Shown: positions 52,168 to 62,622 of the stretch, in pieces
Layout of the letters: every line of letters starts with the position of its first letter
Position numbering within the stretch: the stretch's first letter is position 1
Assembly (NCBI GenBank): GCA_025558095.1
Contig: JAIVFI010000024.1
Span: 1-64,000, forward strand
Direction of reading: 5' to 3'
From: Hyaloraphidium curvatum
Taxonomy: Eukaryota > Monoblepharomycota > Hyaloraphidiomycetes > Hyaloraphidiales > Hyaloraphidiaceae
DNA length: 64,000 bases
Notes under the pieces: model-generated
The model's input: the letters and a program-made list of their open reading frames with translations, nothing else
Told to the model about the DNA's origin: nothing
Databases searched by the model: none
Translations under genes and position numbers: made by a program

Positions 52168-55100
52168 ATGAGCGACCCCACTGCCCCCGTCTCCCAGGCG
52201 TCGCCCGCCGTTGAGACGCACGTTGCCGTTCCCGACGCCCCCGCGGCCGCCGCCACGGCGGTGCTCACCCTCGACGGGCTCACCTGCGCGGCGTGCGTCA
52301 ACGCCATCGAGGAGGCGCTGTGCGCGCTGCCCGGCGTGCGCTCCGCCGCGGTCACGCTGCTGCCCGGCCAGCGCGCGACCGTCACCTACGACACCGCCGA
52401 GGTCGGCACGGACAAATTAAGGGAGGCCGTTGAGGATGTTGGATACGAGGTCCTGCGGGTCGAGGACGCCGGGGACGGCTCGTCTGGCCTGTCAACGATG
52501 AGGCTCGAAGTCTCCCTCGGCGACGGGACATCGGACCCCGGCATCGCGGCCCAGGCGGTCGCCGACGCCCTTGCCAGGCTGCCTGGCGTGCACTCGGCTT
52601 CCGTCGAGGTCGGTCCTGGCAAGCACGGGAAGGCGAAGCGCCGCGGACCGGCCGTGGTCAGGATCCAGCACGAGGCCGCCCTCGTCGGCGTGCGCTCCCT
52701 CATCCGGGCCGCCGAGGCCGCCGTGCCCAAGCTCCGTGCCAGCCTCGCATCCTCACCCAAAACCCAGTCGAACCGCCACGAGCTCTGGGCCCTGATCGCG
52801 GCCGGCGCCATCGCGGCAACCACCTTCGTCGTCGCCATGCTAGGAATGATGATCCTGCCCCCGAGCAACCCCTTTCGCGCGGCACTCGAGACCATGGTCG
52901 GCGGCGTGCAGGTCGGGGTCATAATCACCTGGGCGCTAGCGACCGTCATGGAGTTTGGCATCGGCTGGAGGTTCTGGCACGGGGCGTGGAACTCGCTCGT
53001 CCATGCACACACCGCAAACGTGGGTCGACCTGGGCCATTTGTTTTCCGTCATTGCTGACTCTTTGGCCACCGCAGATGGACGTCCTCATCGTGCTCGGCA
53101 CCGCCGCGGCCTACTTCTTCTCCGTATACGCCGCCGCGCAGGGCATCGTCGTGTACTACGACGCCCAGGCCGCCGCCGCCGCCGCGCCGCCGCCCAACAT
53201 GCACGACCATGGCGTGAGCACGACGCCGCAGACACCAGAGCCGACGATGTACAGCCACGACTCGTTCTTCGAGGCCAGCACCTTCATCATCTTCTTTGTC
53301 CTGCTGGGAAAGTACCTTCAGCACGTGGCTACAGGTGGGCTACTTCCTCTCCGTCTCGGTGCATGCAGTTCCTGATCACTTCGCTCTTCGTTTGCAGACA
53401 GAACCTCGGAAGCCATCACCAAGCTCCTCTCTCTACAACCTGCCACCGCTCTCCTCACCTCTCGCGACCCCTCCCAGCCCGACACCGAGCTTTCGGCCTC
53501 CCTCCTCGAGGTTGGTGATCTCCTCAAGATCCTCCCCGGCGCCTCCATCCCCGCCGACGGCGTCGTCGTCCGCGGCACCACCCACGTCGACGAGGGCATG
53601 CTCACCGGCGAACCCGTTCCCGCCGCCAAGGGACCCGGGGACAGGGTGTACGGCGGCACCGTCAACACCGGCGGCCTGGTGGTCGTCTCCGCCACCCGCG
53701 TCGGCGGGGACACGGCGGCGGCGCGGATCGCGGACATGATCGCGCAGGCGCAGTCTTCCCGCGCCGGGATCCAGGGCACCGTGGACGCCGTGGCGAGGTG
53801 GTTCGTCCCCACCGTCGTCGCCGTCGCCGCGATCACCTTCCTCGTCTGGATGCTGGTCCCCCTGGCCCCCGGCCAGCCGCGGACCAAGCTCGCGTTCGAG
53901 TTCGCCATCTCGGTGCTGGTCATCGCGTGCCCGTGCGGTCTCGGACTGGCGGTGCCGACGGCGGTGATGGTCGGCACGGGGGTCGCGGCGCGGCTGGGGA
54001 TCCTCGTGGGCGGGGGCGGGTCGGCGCTCGAAGCCGCGCACAAGGCCGAGGCTTTCGCGTTCGACAAGACGGGGACGCTGACGGTCGGCAGGCCCGAGGT
54101 GGTGGATGCCGAGGTGGTTCTCCCCGAGTCGGGACCGCTGGCGGGGACTCTGATCGAGTGCGATGCGTGGAAGCTGGCGGGGGAGGTGGAAGCGTCGAGC
54201 ACGCACCCGCTGGCGCGCGCGGTGGCCGAGGCGGCGGCGGAGCACCTGACTTCCCCGCACTGCACCTCGCTGGACAACGTGAGCGAAGCCTCCGATTCGA
54301 CGGTCAACGCCGAGGCGCCCTCGACGACTCCGGGGAGGACGATAGGATCGGGTTTGGTTCTCGGCGGGCGGTACGCTGTCGGGGAGGTCAGCGAGATCCC
54401 TGGGCGCGGCCTCTTGGCGCTGCTCCGGCTCCGCCCTGACAAGTCATCATGCGACCTACCGGAGCGGCTCACCTGCTTTGCCGGCAACGAGGCCTGGATG
54501 CTCGACAACGGCATCCCCTTCCCCCCCGCGATCGCCTCCCGCGCCTCCGCCTGGCGCGCCGACGCCCGCACCACCGTCTTCCTCGGCATCGCCGGCCACC
54601 CCGCCCTCGCCGCCTTTGCCGTCGCCGACCGCATCCGCCCCGACGCCCGCGCGCTCGTGGACCACCTCCGCTCGCACGGCAAGGAGGTCGCCATGCTCAC
54701 GGGTGACCACGCGGCCACCGCGGCATCGGTCGCCGCCGCGCTCGGGATCCCTGCGGACAAAGCAATCAGCGGCCTCCGGCCCGAGGACAAGGTGTCGGTC
54801 GTGGACGGATTGCAGGCGGGGCCCGACGGGGCGAAGAGGGTGGTGGCGTTCGTCGGGGACGGGATCAACGACGCCGTTGCGCTGGCCAGGGCCAACGTGT
54901 CGATCGCCATGGGCACGGGGTCGGACGTCGCGGTGTCTTCGGCGTCGGTGGTGCTCATGCAGCCCTCGCTGTGGGGCGTCGCGGTGCTGGTGGACCTTTC
55001 CGGGGCGGTGTTTCGCCGCATCTGGATCAACCTCTTCTGGGCGTTCGCGTACAATGTCGTGGGGATACCGATCGCGGCGGGGGCGCTGTACCCGTTGGGG

Positions 55101-55223
55101 GTGAGGCTGCAGCCGTGGATGGCGGGCGTGGCGATGGCGGCGAGCAGCGTGAGCGTCGTGGCGAGCAGCCTGCTGCTCAAGCTCTACAGGGCGCCCAAAT
55201 TGCCTGTAGCGCCGCAGCTTTAG
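52168..55223 (+). CDS. Copper-transporting P1B-type ATPase
   Basis: ATP-driven Cu(I) export into Golgi/vacuole or out of the cell. Three exons (52168-53019, 53076-53334, 53398-55223) give 978 residues. Seen: one HMA domain with the CxxC site GLTCAACVNAIEEAL, a second HMA-like domain (residues ~110-190) lacking CxxC, membrane helices, MDVLIVLGTAAAYFFS, a Met/His-bearing loop (PNMHDHGVS), GKYLQHVATDRTSEAITKLL, actuator DEGMLTGEPVP, VIACPCGLGLAVPTA with the transport CPC near 547, DKTGTLT near 592, STHPLARAV, TGDHAATA and GDGINDAVALA near 857. All catalytic motifs are intact. Confidence 0.95.
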
Positions 55224-55291
55224 CACGGTTCTGTAGCGTTTCGTAGAGGGTTGATTCACCTGAAAGATGGATCGCCACCCAAAACATGCAC

Positions 55292-55350
55292 GGGGGCTTC
55301 TCGGTGGCCGGCGGTGAATCCCGGTCGGAAAGGACGCACGCAGCCGCATC
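55292..55350 (+). repeat. ~65 bp dispersed repeat, solo copy
   Basis: GGGGGCTTCTCGG, then GGTGAATCCCGGTCGGAAAG, then GACGCACGCAGCCGCATCGA. It matches the blocks 5' of family copies A, B and C, 36-42 kb away, but no family member follows. Confidence 0.7.
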
Positions 55351-55507
55351 GAAGACGAACATAGTCGGCGGTACGGATTTTCTGTTCGTTCCCGCTTGCC
55401 GCGGAGACCACCATCTGTTGCACGCGCATGGGGTTGGGGGACGAAGGCAAGCTGAAGCCCAGGGCTGGCGGCCAATGGTTCGATTGACGAATGTGCCCGC
55501 CTCCCGC

Positions 55508-56674
55508 TCACGGCCACCCGTCCTCCCCGAACCCCACCCTCTCCCCTTCTTCGGGTCCCACGTCGCACCACACCACGTTCCCCACGCTCCTCCACGACGC
55601 CATCTCCTCCGCCGCGCCCTCCCACGCCGCCCGCTCCGCCCGCACCACGATCCTCCCCACCCGCTCGGCGATCTCGGGCACGTACCGCATCACCTCCCTC
55701 CCCAGCGCCGGCCTCGGGCGGTGGAGCACCATTTCCCCCAGCCCGCGCGGCGGGTCCCACAGCGGCGGCACGTCCGTGTCGGGGCCGTCGAGCTCCACGC
55801 GCCGCAGGCCGGGCTGCGCGCGGCGGAAGCGAAGCCATTCCGAGACCTCCATCGAGGTCCACGCGACGGACCACATGCGGGGGTCCGGCACCCACGAGTA
55901 GATGCGCACGCTCTCGAGGGCGAGGGAGGGGAGCTCGGCGAGGTAGGAGAGGCGGTCCACGGGCCAGCAGAGGTGCCGGAGCTTGGGGACCAGGGCGGGG
56001 GGGAGCTCGCGGGCGGGCAGGCGGCACCAGAGGTAGACGTCGCGCAGGTGCGACAGGTGGGCGAGGGCGCGCAGGGGGACCCGCTCCGGGGCGCGCCGCA
56101 CCGCGACGGAGAAGTCCAGGCGCGCCACGGAGGGCGGCAGGTCGGCCAGCCGGGAAACATAGGACCCCGCGGCCGGCGAGTTTGGGTGCGCGGGGGCGGC
56201 GGCCGCCATGAGCGCGGCGGCGGCGGCGTCGGCGAGGATGCTGACGCGCTCGAGCCGCGGGGCGCCGGCGTGCCGCGCGAGCTGCCACGCGATCGCGTCC
56301 TCGCCGGCCGCAAAGTGCAGCCGCAGCGACAGCAGCCCGGGGAGACACCGCCGCAGCACGTCGGCGCGCGGCCGCGCCCACTCGGCGTCCGCGCCCGGCG
56401 GCCGCCAGATGGCGAGGTGCCGCACGTGCCGGAACTTGTCCGCCCGCAGCGCATCGCGGCTAAAGTCCAGGACGGACGCGTCCGGCGCGCCGCCGAGGTC
56501 GACCGCGAAAAGCAGCGCAGGCAGCCCGCTGCCGTACGACACCCGCGAGCAGCAGCACAGGTCGAGCAGCGTGCGCCGCCAGCCCCGCGCCGCGAGCCGC
56601 CACGCCACGGCCGCGAGCAGCTCCGGCGGCAAAACGGGTTCGCAGGGCGGTTCGGAGGGCTCGGAGGCCTCCAT
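55508..56674 (-). CDS. F-box-like / leucine-rich protein
   Basis: Single exon, 388 residues. The start MEASEPSEPPCEPVLPPELL leads into an F-box-like hairpin (LPPELLAAVAWRLAARG, TLLDLCCCSRVS), followed by leucine-rich-like turns (FRHVRHLAIWRPP, LPGLLSLRLHFAA, LPPSVARLDFSVAV, LAHLSHLRDVYLW, LVPKLRHLCWP). The pattern fits an SCF ubiquitin-ligase receptor, with the repeats choosing the target; the F-box match is weak. A TATTTATAG box on the minus strand lies about 20-30 bp upstream of the ATG. Confidence 0.65.
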   Translation of the reverse strand: MEASEPSEPPCEPVLPPELLAAVAWRLAARGWRRTLLDLCCCSRVSYGSGLPALLFAVDLGGAPDASVLDFSRDALRADKFRHVRHLAIWRPPGADAEWARPRADVLRRCLPGLLSLRLHFAAGEDAIAWQLARHAGAPRLERVSILADAAAAALMAAAAPAHPNSPAAGSYVSRLADLPPSVARLDFSVAVRRAPERVPLRALAHLSHLRDVYLWCRLPARELPPALVPKLRHLCWPVDRLSYLAELPSLALESVRIYSWVPDPRMWSVAWTSMEVSEWLRFRRAQPGLRRVELDGPDTDVPPLWDPPRGLGEMVLHRPRPALGREVMRYVPEIAERVGRIVVRAERAAWEGAAEEMASWRSVGNVVWCDVGPEEGERVGFGEDGWP

Positions 56675-56787
56675 CGGGGCGATGCGCGGGACTATAAATA
56701 AGCGGTTCTTCTCAGAAGTCTCGCGAACCCCCTGAAGCAGGCCGGCTCCCCCTGATCGCTCAATAATCGCATTGACGATCGATGCAT

Positions 56788-57165
56788 CTACTTGGAAATG
56801 TACTCCTCCAGCTTGAAATCCTTGATGTACAGGACCATCTCGCCCCCCGACCCCACGACCGCGAACGCCTGCCCCCTGACGTCCTCGTCCTCGATGCACC
56901 GCACGAACAAGTCCACCAGCTTGTCCATGGGCACCCAGCCGCCCAGGTTCTCGTACCACGGCTTGAAGACGGGGTGCTGCTGGACCTGCTCGGGGGAGGT
57001 GCACTGGAACGGCGGCCCGTCATTGGCGGCACGGCAGATGGGCAGACAAGGCCCCCATTCCGGTCAAGATGCTCGTGTACGTCAGCCCGGGAAGCACCGC
57101 GCCGAACCGGATCTTGGATGGCCGAGTGCGTGGCGGCGCTGGTGGGGCCGCTGCCGACGAAACTG
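56788..57165 (-). pseudogene. 3' remnant of a short-chain dehydrogenase gene
   Basis: On the minus strand, IRFGAVLPGLTYTSILTG (the post-active-site PG motif of SDRs) is followed, after a probable intron with no clear donor, by FQCTSPEQVQQHPVFKPWYE, MDKLVDLFVRCIEDED and the end DFKLEEYISK with a TAG. This is the C-terminal quarter of an SDR unlike the intact one at 16288-17218. No Rossmann motif or YxxxK exon is visible before the next gene at 57372, so the gene is truncated or its 5' part has decayed. Confidence 0.45.
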
Positions 57166-57371
57166 TAAGCCACCTTCGGCGTGGGCAGATGCGAGGCACA
57201 TCGACTTTAGGGGGTTAAGGCATGGACTGGCGACGAATCACATTAACGAGGAGCCAGCTGGTTCCGTAGATCTCTGGACCCTACGGGTGCCGGCGCCGAA
57301 GGGCAGGATAGGCCAAAAAGTTAGCTTTACGAGTGAACACAAAAGCACGTTCTAGCAACGCGCACTTCTAG

Positions 57372-60278
57372 CTAAGCAACCGCTGTGATCTCATCAAGTG
57401 CAGAGGCAGGCGCTCCCGGAGAAACTGCACGGCGAAGCCTGGGCATTGTCGCATGCGCAGATTGCCGAGTTGGGTGGAAGACACACGGCTGACAACTCGG
57501 AATGAGGATCAGGGAGCGTGCGGTGTCCGCAGTCACCCACTTGCAAAAGCAGCCGCGCCGGATGCAGTGAAGTTGGCAGGCAAAACGTAGTCGGGTCCAT
57601 TGCCGGCCGGGGCAGCTGGCGCCAGGGATGCGATTAAGGACGCCGCGGTCGATCGCACAAGACAGCCCACCGCCGAGCCCGCTTGCGCCCCTGAATGCGG
57701 CGCCGATGCTGCCGGGCGCCATCAAGACGTTGGTAAAGTTGTGGAGCGCCTGGGTGTTGTCGATGTTCCCCCGGACAAGGTTCCAGGGCGAGAGCTTGCC
57801 TATCTCGATGCGGAGCCGGTCGCCGAAGCCCCTGAAAAGGGTCGATCCGCCCGCGACAACAATCTTCATGGTCATAGCTCCCGCCCTATAGACCTGGGGG
57901 GTAGCCGCCACGGCCGCCGCGGCGATGTTCGCCAACCCGGGTCCGCCTATGCCGATGATCCGGGGCCTGAAGATCGCCTCGGGGACCGTCCACCTTAGAT
58001 CGCCTGGCACGGTGACGTTGGTTCCGTTGGCGAGCCTGAATCGGGCGGACGGCGTCCTGCCCCTGGATGCCGCGGCGTCGGGGACGGAAGCAAAGAACAC
58101 GTTGCGGGCCTGCTTGAGTTCGGCGGCCTGGGCGGCGGTGATGCGGAGCTGGCGGGCGATGTAGGAGTCCAGGTCGGAGGCGACGAGCGTGGTGGTCCTG
58201 ATCGCTGCCAAGTAAGTGAAGATGTTGCCATTCTGCTTGAAGACGGGGACCGCGCTCGCGGTCTGTCCAAAATCCAGGGAGAGGGCCTGGGTCCCGTCCG
58301 AGACTGCACATCCGAGCCGATGATGAGCCAATAGCAGGTGACGGAAGACGAACAAAGACGCACCCGACCCCGTGATGAACGGCTCCACGAGCGCAGGCTG
58401 GCCGATCCACAGCGCCGCGGGTGAGAACTCGGTCATGACCCTGGTCGAAAAGGCCATGCGCACCGCCATGGTGTTGAGCGGCGAGACCAGGAAGATCAGT
58501 TTGTTCGCGACCTGGGCCGTGTTGCGGACGCCGAGGAGGCCGAGAGCGTACTTGATCACGAGGACTAGGCCAGGCCTCCACGATGCGAGGAATCAGCGGC
58601 GCCGCGAGATCGCGCATCCCTTCTCCACCCACGTGTCCGACAGAATGCCGTTGACGATCGGATTTTTGGTGGGCCTGCCGGAGTCGACCGCCGGCCGGCC
58701 CACCAGGATCGTCCCGTTGGCGAGCGTCACGTAGACGTTGGGGAAGCTGAGCTGCGGCATACCGTCTCCGGCGTAGCCAGCTCGCACGGTGGTCGATCCG
58801 AGATCCAGCACGAGCACCTTGGACGCGTCGAGGGCCTGCTTGACGAGGGCAACCTCGGGCTTGAATGGGGTCGTGACGCTCGGCTGGCCGCTGCGGATCT
58901 TCTGGGTCTTGGAGTCCGGCTTGCTCGACAGGCAAGCCTTGGCCTGGACGGGCGGCGTTGGCAGGATGAACGGATGAACGCCGCACTGTTCCGCTCACCA
59001 GTGTAGGTCTGGTCACCGCAGCGACACCGTGCTCGCCAACGGCAACGCACTGGCAGCATATGTCCGAAATGCTCTTCTCGCACGGCGTCGAGCACTCCAC
59101 GGCGTTGAAGATGCCCGTGATGGTGGTCGCACTCACCGAATCTGCACGCGACCCCGCGGGTCAGTCGCTGCTGGATCCGCAAGACTGCCTCGCGATGTCA
59201 CCTTTGGTCCAGCCCGTCGGCGACGGCCCCTTCCACCTATAGATGACGTTGCCATAAGCGTCGCTGTCGAGGCCGAGAGCAATGCAGTCGGTTGTTGTTG
59301 GGCAGTTGATGTTAAGAAGATCCGAGACCCCGAAAAAGACGGACGGCGGCACCACGCCGAAGGTCCTGCGGGATTTGCTGTAGTAATAGATGCGAGCGAC
59401 TGTGCTGTCGTCCGCGGCGCTCTCGGTTCGGAAAATGAACGTGGTGTCTCCCACAACCTGCACGACCTTGAAAGGATCCAACGTAGCGTTCGGAAAGGGA
59501 ACCGGCGTCCATTTGGTGCCGTTGAATGCCATAACGGTGGAGAGGTCCCCTACGGCCATGCAATCGGTCCGGGAGGAGCAGGTGACGTCGATCATGGCAG
59601 GGACGGAAGCTTGAGAGAGAATCCATGTTCCATTCCTTCTCACGAAGATCAGGCCTGAGAATGACAGCCATGTCAGAGTAGCTAGGGTGCGTGTAGCGGC
59701 GCCGCACCTCCAGTTTGGCGAGTCTCGTCGGCAAGCGCGGCGTCGGCGCCGACCGCCACGCAGAAGCTGGCGTCCACACATTCGATGTACGAAAAAGTGA
59801 ACGTCTTTGGCACCGCAAGCGCCCGCTTGATAGACCATCCCGTGGCTTGCCACGTCGAAACGGGCTGACCCGCCCCAGCGGCAATGCACTGACCCCCGGC
59901 CGGGCAGCTCTGCCACGAGATCAGTGCCCCGTCCGCGGAACAAGGCGTGACTCTCACGATGCTCGATACATTGTAGTCCGTGTCGAGCTGCAGTGAGAAG
60001 GTGCCGTTGCGCGTCGCGCCAGCTGCCCTGCTCGCGCCCGAGAACCCGTAGACATTCCCCAGGAGGCCCGCGGCGAGGAACAGTTTGGTCGACGGGTTGA
60101 AGGAAACGTCCACCTGCGGCACGTGAGATCCGCGCGGAACGGGGTATGCGGAAGACCCCACCAGGTTGTCGACACTCGGCACGCCGGCGACGGCGATGTT
60201 CGTCCACTTCACCGCGTCCGCGACCGCGGCGAGAGCGGCGAGCAAAACGTACCCGAGAGGGGCGAAGCGCGTCGCCAT
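57372..60278 (-). CDS. Predicted secreted fusion: Cys-pair repeat region + divergent actin-like domain
   Basis: Six exons (60278-59708, 59654-59202, 59141-58999, 58943-58633, 58575-58364, 58303-57372) give 873 residues with every phase consistent. Seen: signal peptide MATRFAPLGYVLLAALAAV (cut near 22); four C-x5-C-[IVM]-A-x-G repeats at about 125, 167, 216 and 308; a fifth, Cys-dense version at 358-377 (CSTPCEK, DICCQCVAVG). From ~430 comes an actin fold: VLVLDLGSTTVRAGYAGD (phosphate 1), LVSPLN, LSLDFGQT (phosphate 2), IIGIGGPG and VVAGGSTLFRGFGDRL (adenosine). A tail with eight Cys closes it. No in-frame ATG lies between the propeller-like part and the actin part, which argues for one protein. 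Confidence 0.72.
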
Positions 60279-60857
60279 CTTTCCGACTTCAACGCGGCGA
60301 CCTGCGGGTTCCGGCGACGACCTCGACGTCCCCCCCGTCCAGAGCGTCCTGATCGAAAGTGCCCAGACCTCATAGCATCGCCGGCAATCGGCACCGAAGT
60401 GGCTCCGCACCGGTTCCCGAGACCGGGGCCTGGCTCAAGGCGCACGCAGATTTGAGGATAAGAAGTAGGCACGGCACCTTTCTTTCTGCTCATCCGAGCT
60501 TGTAATGCGTTGAGGATGTGTGTGCGGGTGGCCGAAGCGTGCGGACGCGGTAACACCCACCAGCCATTGAAGGGCCGAGAACATTTGCATCGCCGCGCGT
60601 TGCACTCCCTTGTCACTCCCTGGCAACAGCAGTGCCAACACGCCCTCGGAACTGGAACAGATTCCGCTTTCGGGCTCAAGGGATTCTCAGGGGTTGATCT
60701 CAAGCAATCTTGGATCCGTCCCTGAACCCAAGGGCCGACAAGGTCCCTAGCGTGCACCACCAGCCCGAGGCCGGAGCAACAGCATCGCCTTTTCCGCTCG
60801 ACCCCAGTTCGCTATCGCTCGTTCTACCTCACTCCGTCGACGCTGCAACATCGGTTT
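60279..60857. promoter_or_regulatory. Shared divergent promoter of the two actin-fold genes
   Basis: 579 bp separates the two start codons. No coding frame there resembles a protein. It must contain both promoters and 5' UTRs, so the two genes may be co-regulated. I could not identify a TATA box or repeated operator with confidence. Confidence 0.5.
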
Positions 60858-62622
60858 ATGGCGGGGCCAAGCGTCTGGAGTGTCGTCGTTCGAGTGTTGG
60901 CGGCCGCCGTCGCGGCCCTTGCGGTTCTGGGGAACGCGGCGGCGCAGGACACGGGGGACGAATTGCCTCTTGTCATTGATCTTGGCAGCAGCACCACCAA
61001 AGCTGGGTTCGCCGGAGACGATGCGCCGCGCGCTGTGTTCCCCACGCTGGTGGGGTGGCCGCGGGTTCGGGTGAGTGCTGCGTGCACGACCGCACGCCAT
61101 CTAGTAATGCGAGTCCGTCGTGCCCATATCCGAAGGGCGTCATGGTCGATATGGGCACAAAGAATGCTTATGTTGGAGACGAGGCCGTGGCGAGACGTGG
61201 CATCTTGGCCCTCAAGTACCCGATCCAGTACGGCATCGTCACTAGTTGGGAGGACATGAACAAAATCTTTGTGCGTGCGCGTTGAGCCGGCTCACCGACT
61301 GGGAGTTCTGACGTGTTTTCTGACGTGTTCCAGCACCATGTCTTTTACAACGCGCTGCGGGAGGCACCAGAAGAGCACCCAGTGCTGATAAGTGAGTGAT
61401 GCGTGACCGCAGGCGCCTGCCTGAGCTCAAGCAGATATTGCCCCGACCGTGACAGCTGAGCCCCCTCTCAACCCCAGCGCAAACCGGGAACGAATCACGC
61501 AGATGATGTTCGAAACCTTCGGAGTGCCCGGTAAGTCGTTCGGGGCCAAGCATATTTCGAGGATTAATCTCACGCCCCGGTATCGGCGTCGTAGCCTTCT
61601 ACCTCGTGAAGGAGCCTGTCCTCTCTCTGTACGCGTCTGGAAGGACGACCGGTACGCCAGGAAGGTCCCATTCGTGTCATCCTTGCTGATTTTGCATGCG
61701 CCATTCTAGGTCTCGTCCTCGTGTCAGGCGACCAAGTGACGCATGCGGTTCCAGTGCACAAGGGCTCCGTTGTGTCTCCTGCCATCATGCAGCTCAAGCT
61801 CGCTGGTTCGGACATTACCGCCTACCTGGTCCAGATGCTCACGGACCGCGGGTACGAGTTCACGTCAGGCTCGAAAGGATACGTGAAGGACATCAAGGAA
61901 ACACTGGGCTACGTCGCATTCGGTGCGTTGGACCGCCGTTGATCTCTCGGTCCGATCTCTGATGGTCTTTCAACAAGACGTTGCACGCGAGATGGCGGCC
62001 TCGGGCATCGACAGGGAATACGAACTCCCGGACGGCACGGTGATCACAGTCGGCAACGAGCGATTCCGGGCGCCGGAGGTAAGCTCAGCGGCGGGCACTA
62101 GCCCGTACGGCCCAGGATTGCCTTTATGATCCGCGCCGAACGAATGTCCTGGCCATACCAGATACTGTTCAACCCCGCCCTCGCAGGCAAAGAAGGCATG
62201 GGAATTTCGCAGCTAATCTACACCAGCATCCAGAAGTGCGACGAAAGCATCCGCAAGGACCTCTACGAGAACGTTGTCCTGGCTGGCGGCTCTACGAGTG
62301 GGATCAACCTGCAGCGCACTCGCTTTGAGAGCTGACACGCTCATTGCCAGTGTTTCCCGGCTTGGTCGAGCGTTTGCAGAAGGAGATCAGGGCACTGGTG
62401 ACCCCGAACACTAGGGTCACGATCATCGCCCCCCCCGATCGCGCTTACAACACTTGGATAGGTGATGGTCACGACCGTACTCACCCACAATTCGGCTCTC
62501 TGATCTGTTCTGTTGTAGGTGGTTCCAGCCTCGCGACGCTCTATACGTTTCGCGATATGATGATAACGAAGCCGGAGTACGAAGCATCGGGGCCGAAGGT
62601 CGTGCACACGAAGTGCTTCTAG
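60858..62622 (+). CDS. Actin with an N-terminal signal-peptide-like extension
   Basis: Ten exons (60858-61070, 61136-61270, 61334-61391, 61456-61530, 61595-61651, 61710-61922, 61978-62078, 62162-62297, 62351-62461, 62519-62622) give 400 residues, phases all consistent. Residues 1-30 ([20 protein letters not shown]...AAAQ) look like a signal peptide; the rest aligns with actin end to end: [107 protein letters not shown]. There is no Met between the leader and VIDLGS. Compared with actin, D154 is Val (184), Q137 is Glu (167) and H73 is Tyr; D11 and H161 stay. Confidence 0.85.

Noticed and set aside
54456-56381. A 641-codon minus-strand open frame across the Cu-ATPase 3' end and the F-box gene
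   Set aside because: It overlaps two better supported genes and shows only low-complexity Ala/Arg/Pro sequence.
9100-56800. GATGCATC palindromes at several intergenic places
   Set aside because: An 8-mer of this kind recurs by chance or in many contexts; apart from the family loci, the flanks share nothing.
58633-60278. The repeat region and the actin-like part as two separate genes
   Set aside because: There is no in-frame ATG between the last Met of the repeat part and the actin start, and exons 3 and 4 join in phase. The idea is kept as an open alternative until cDNA is seen.
57372-62622. The actin-fold genes as pseudogenes
   Set aside because: The joined exons stay open over nine and five introns with exact phases, and nucleotide-binding motifs are kept. 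Decayed genes would not preserve this.
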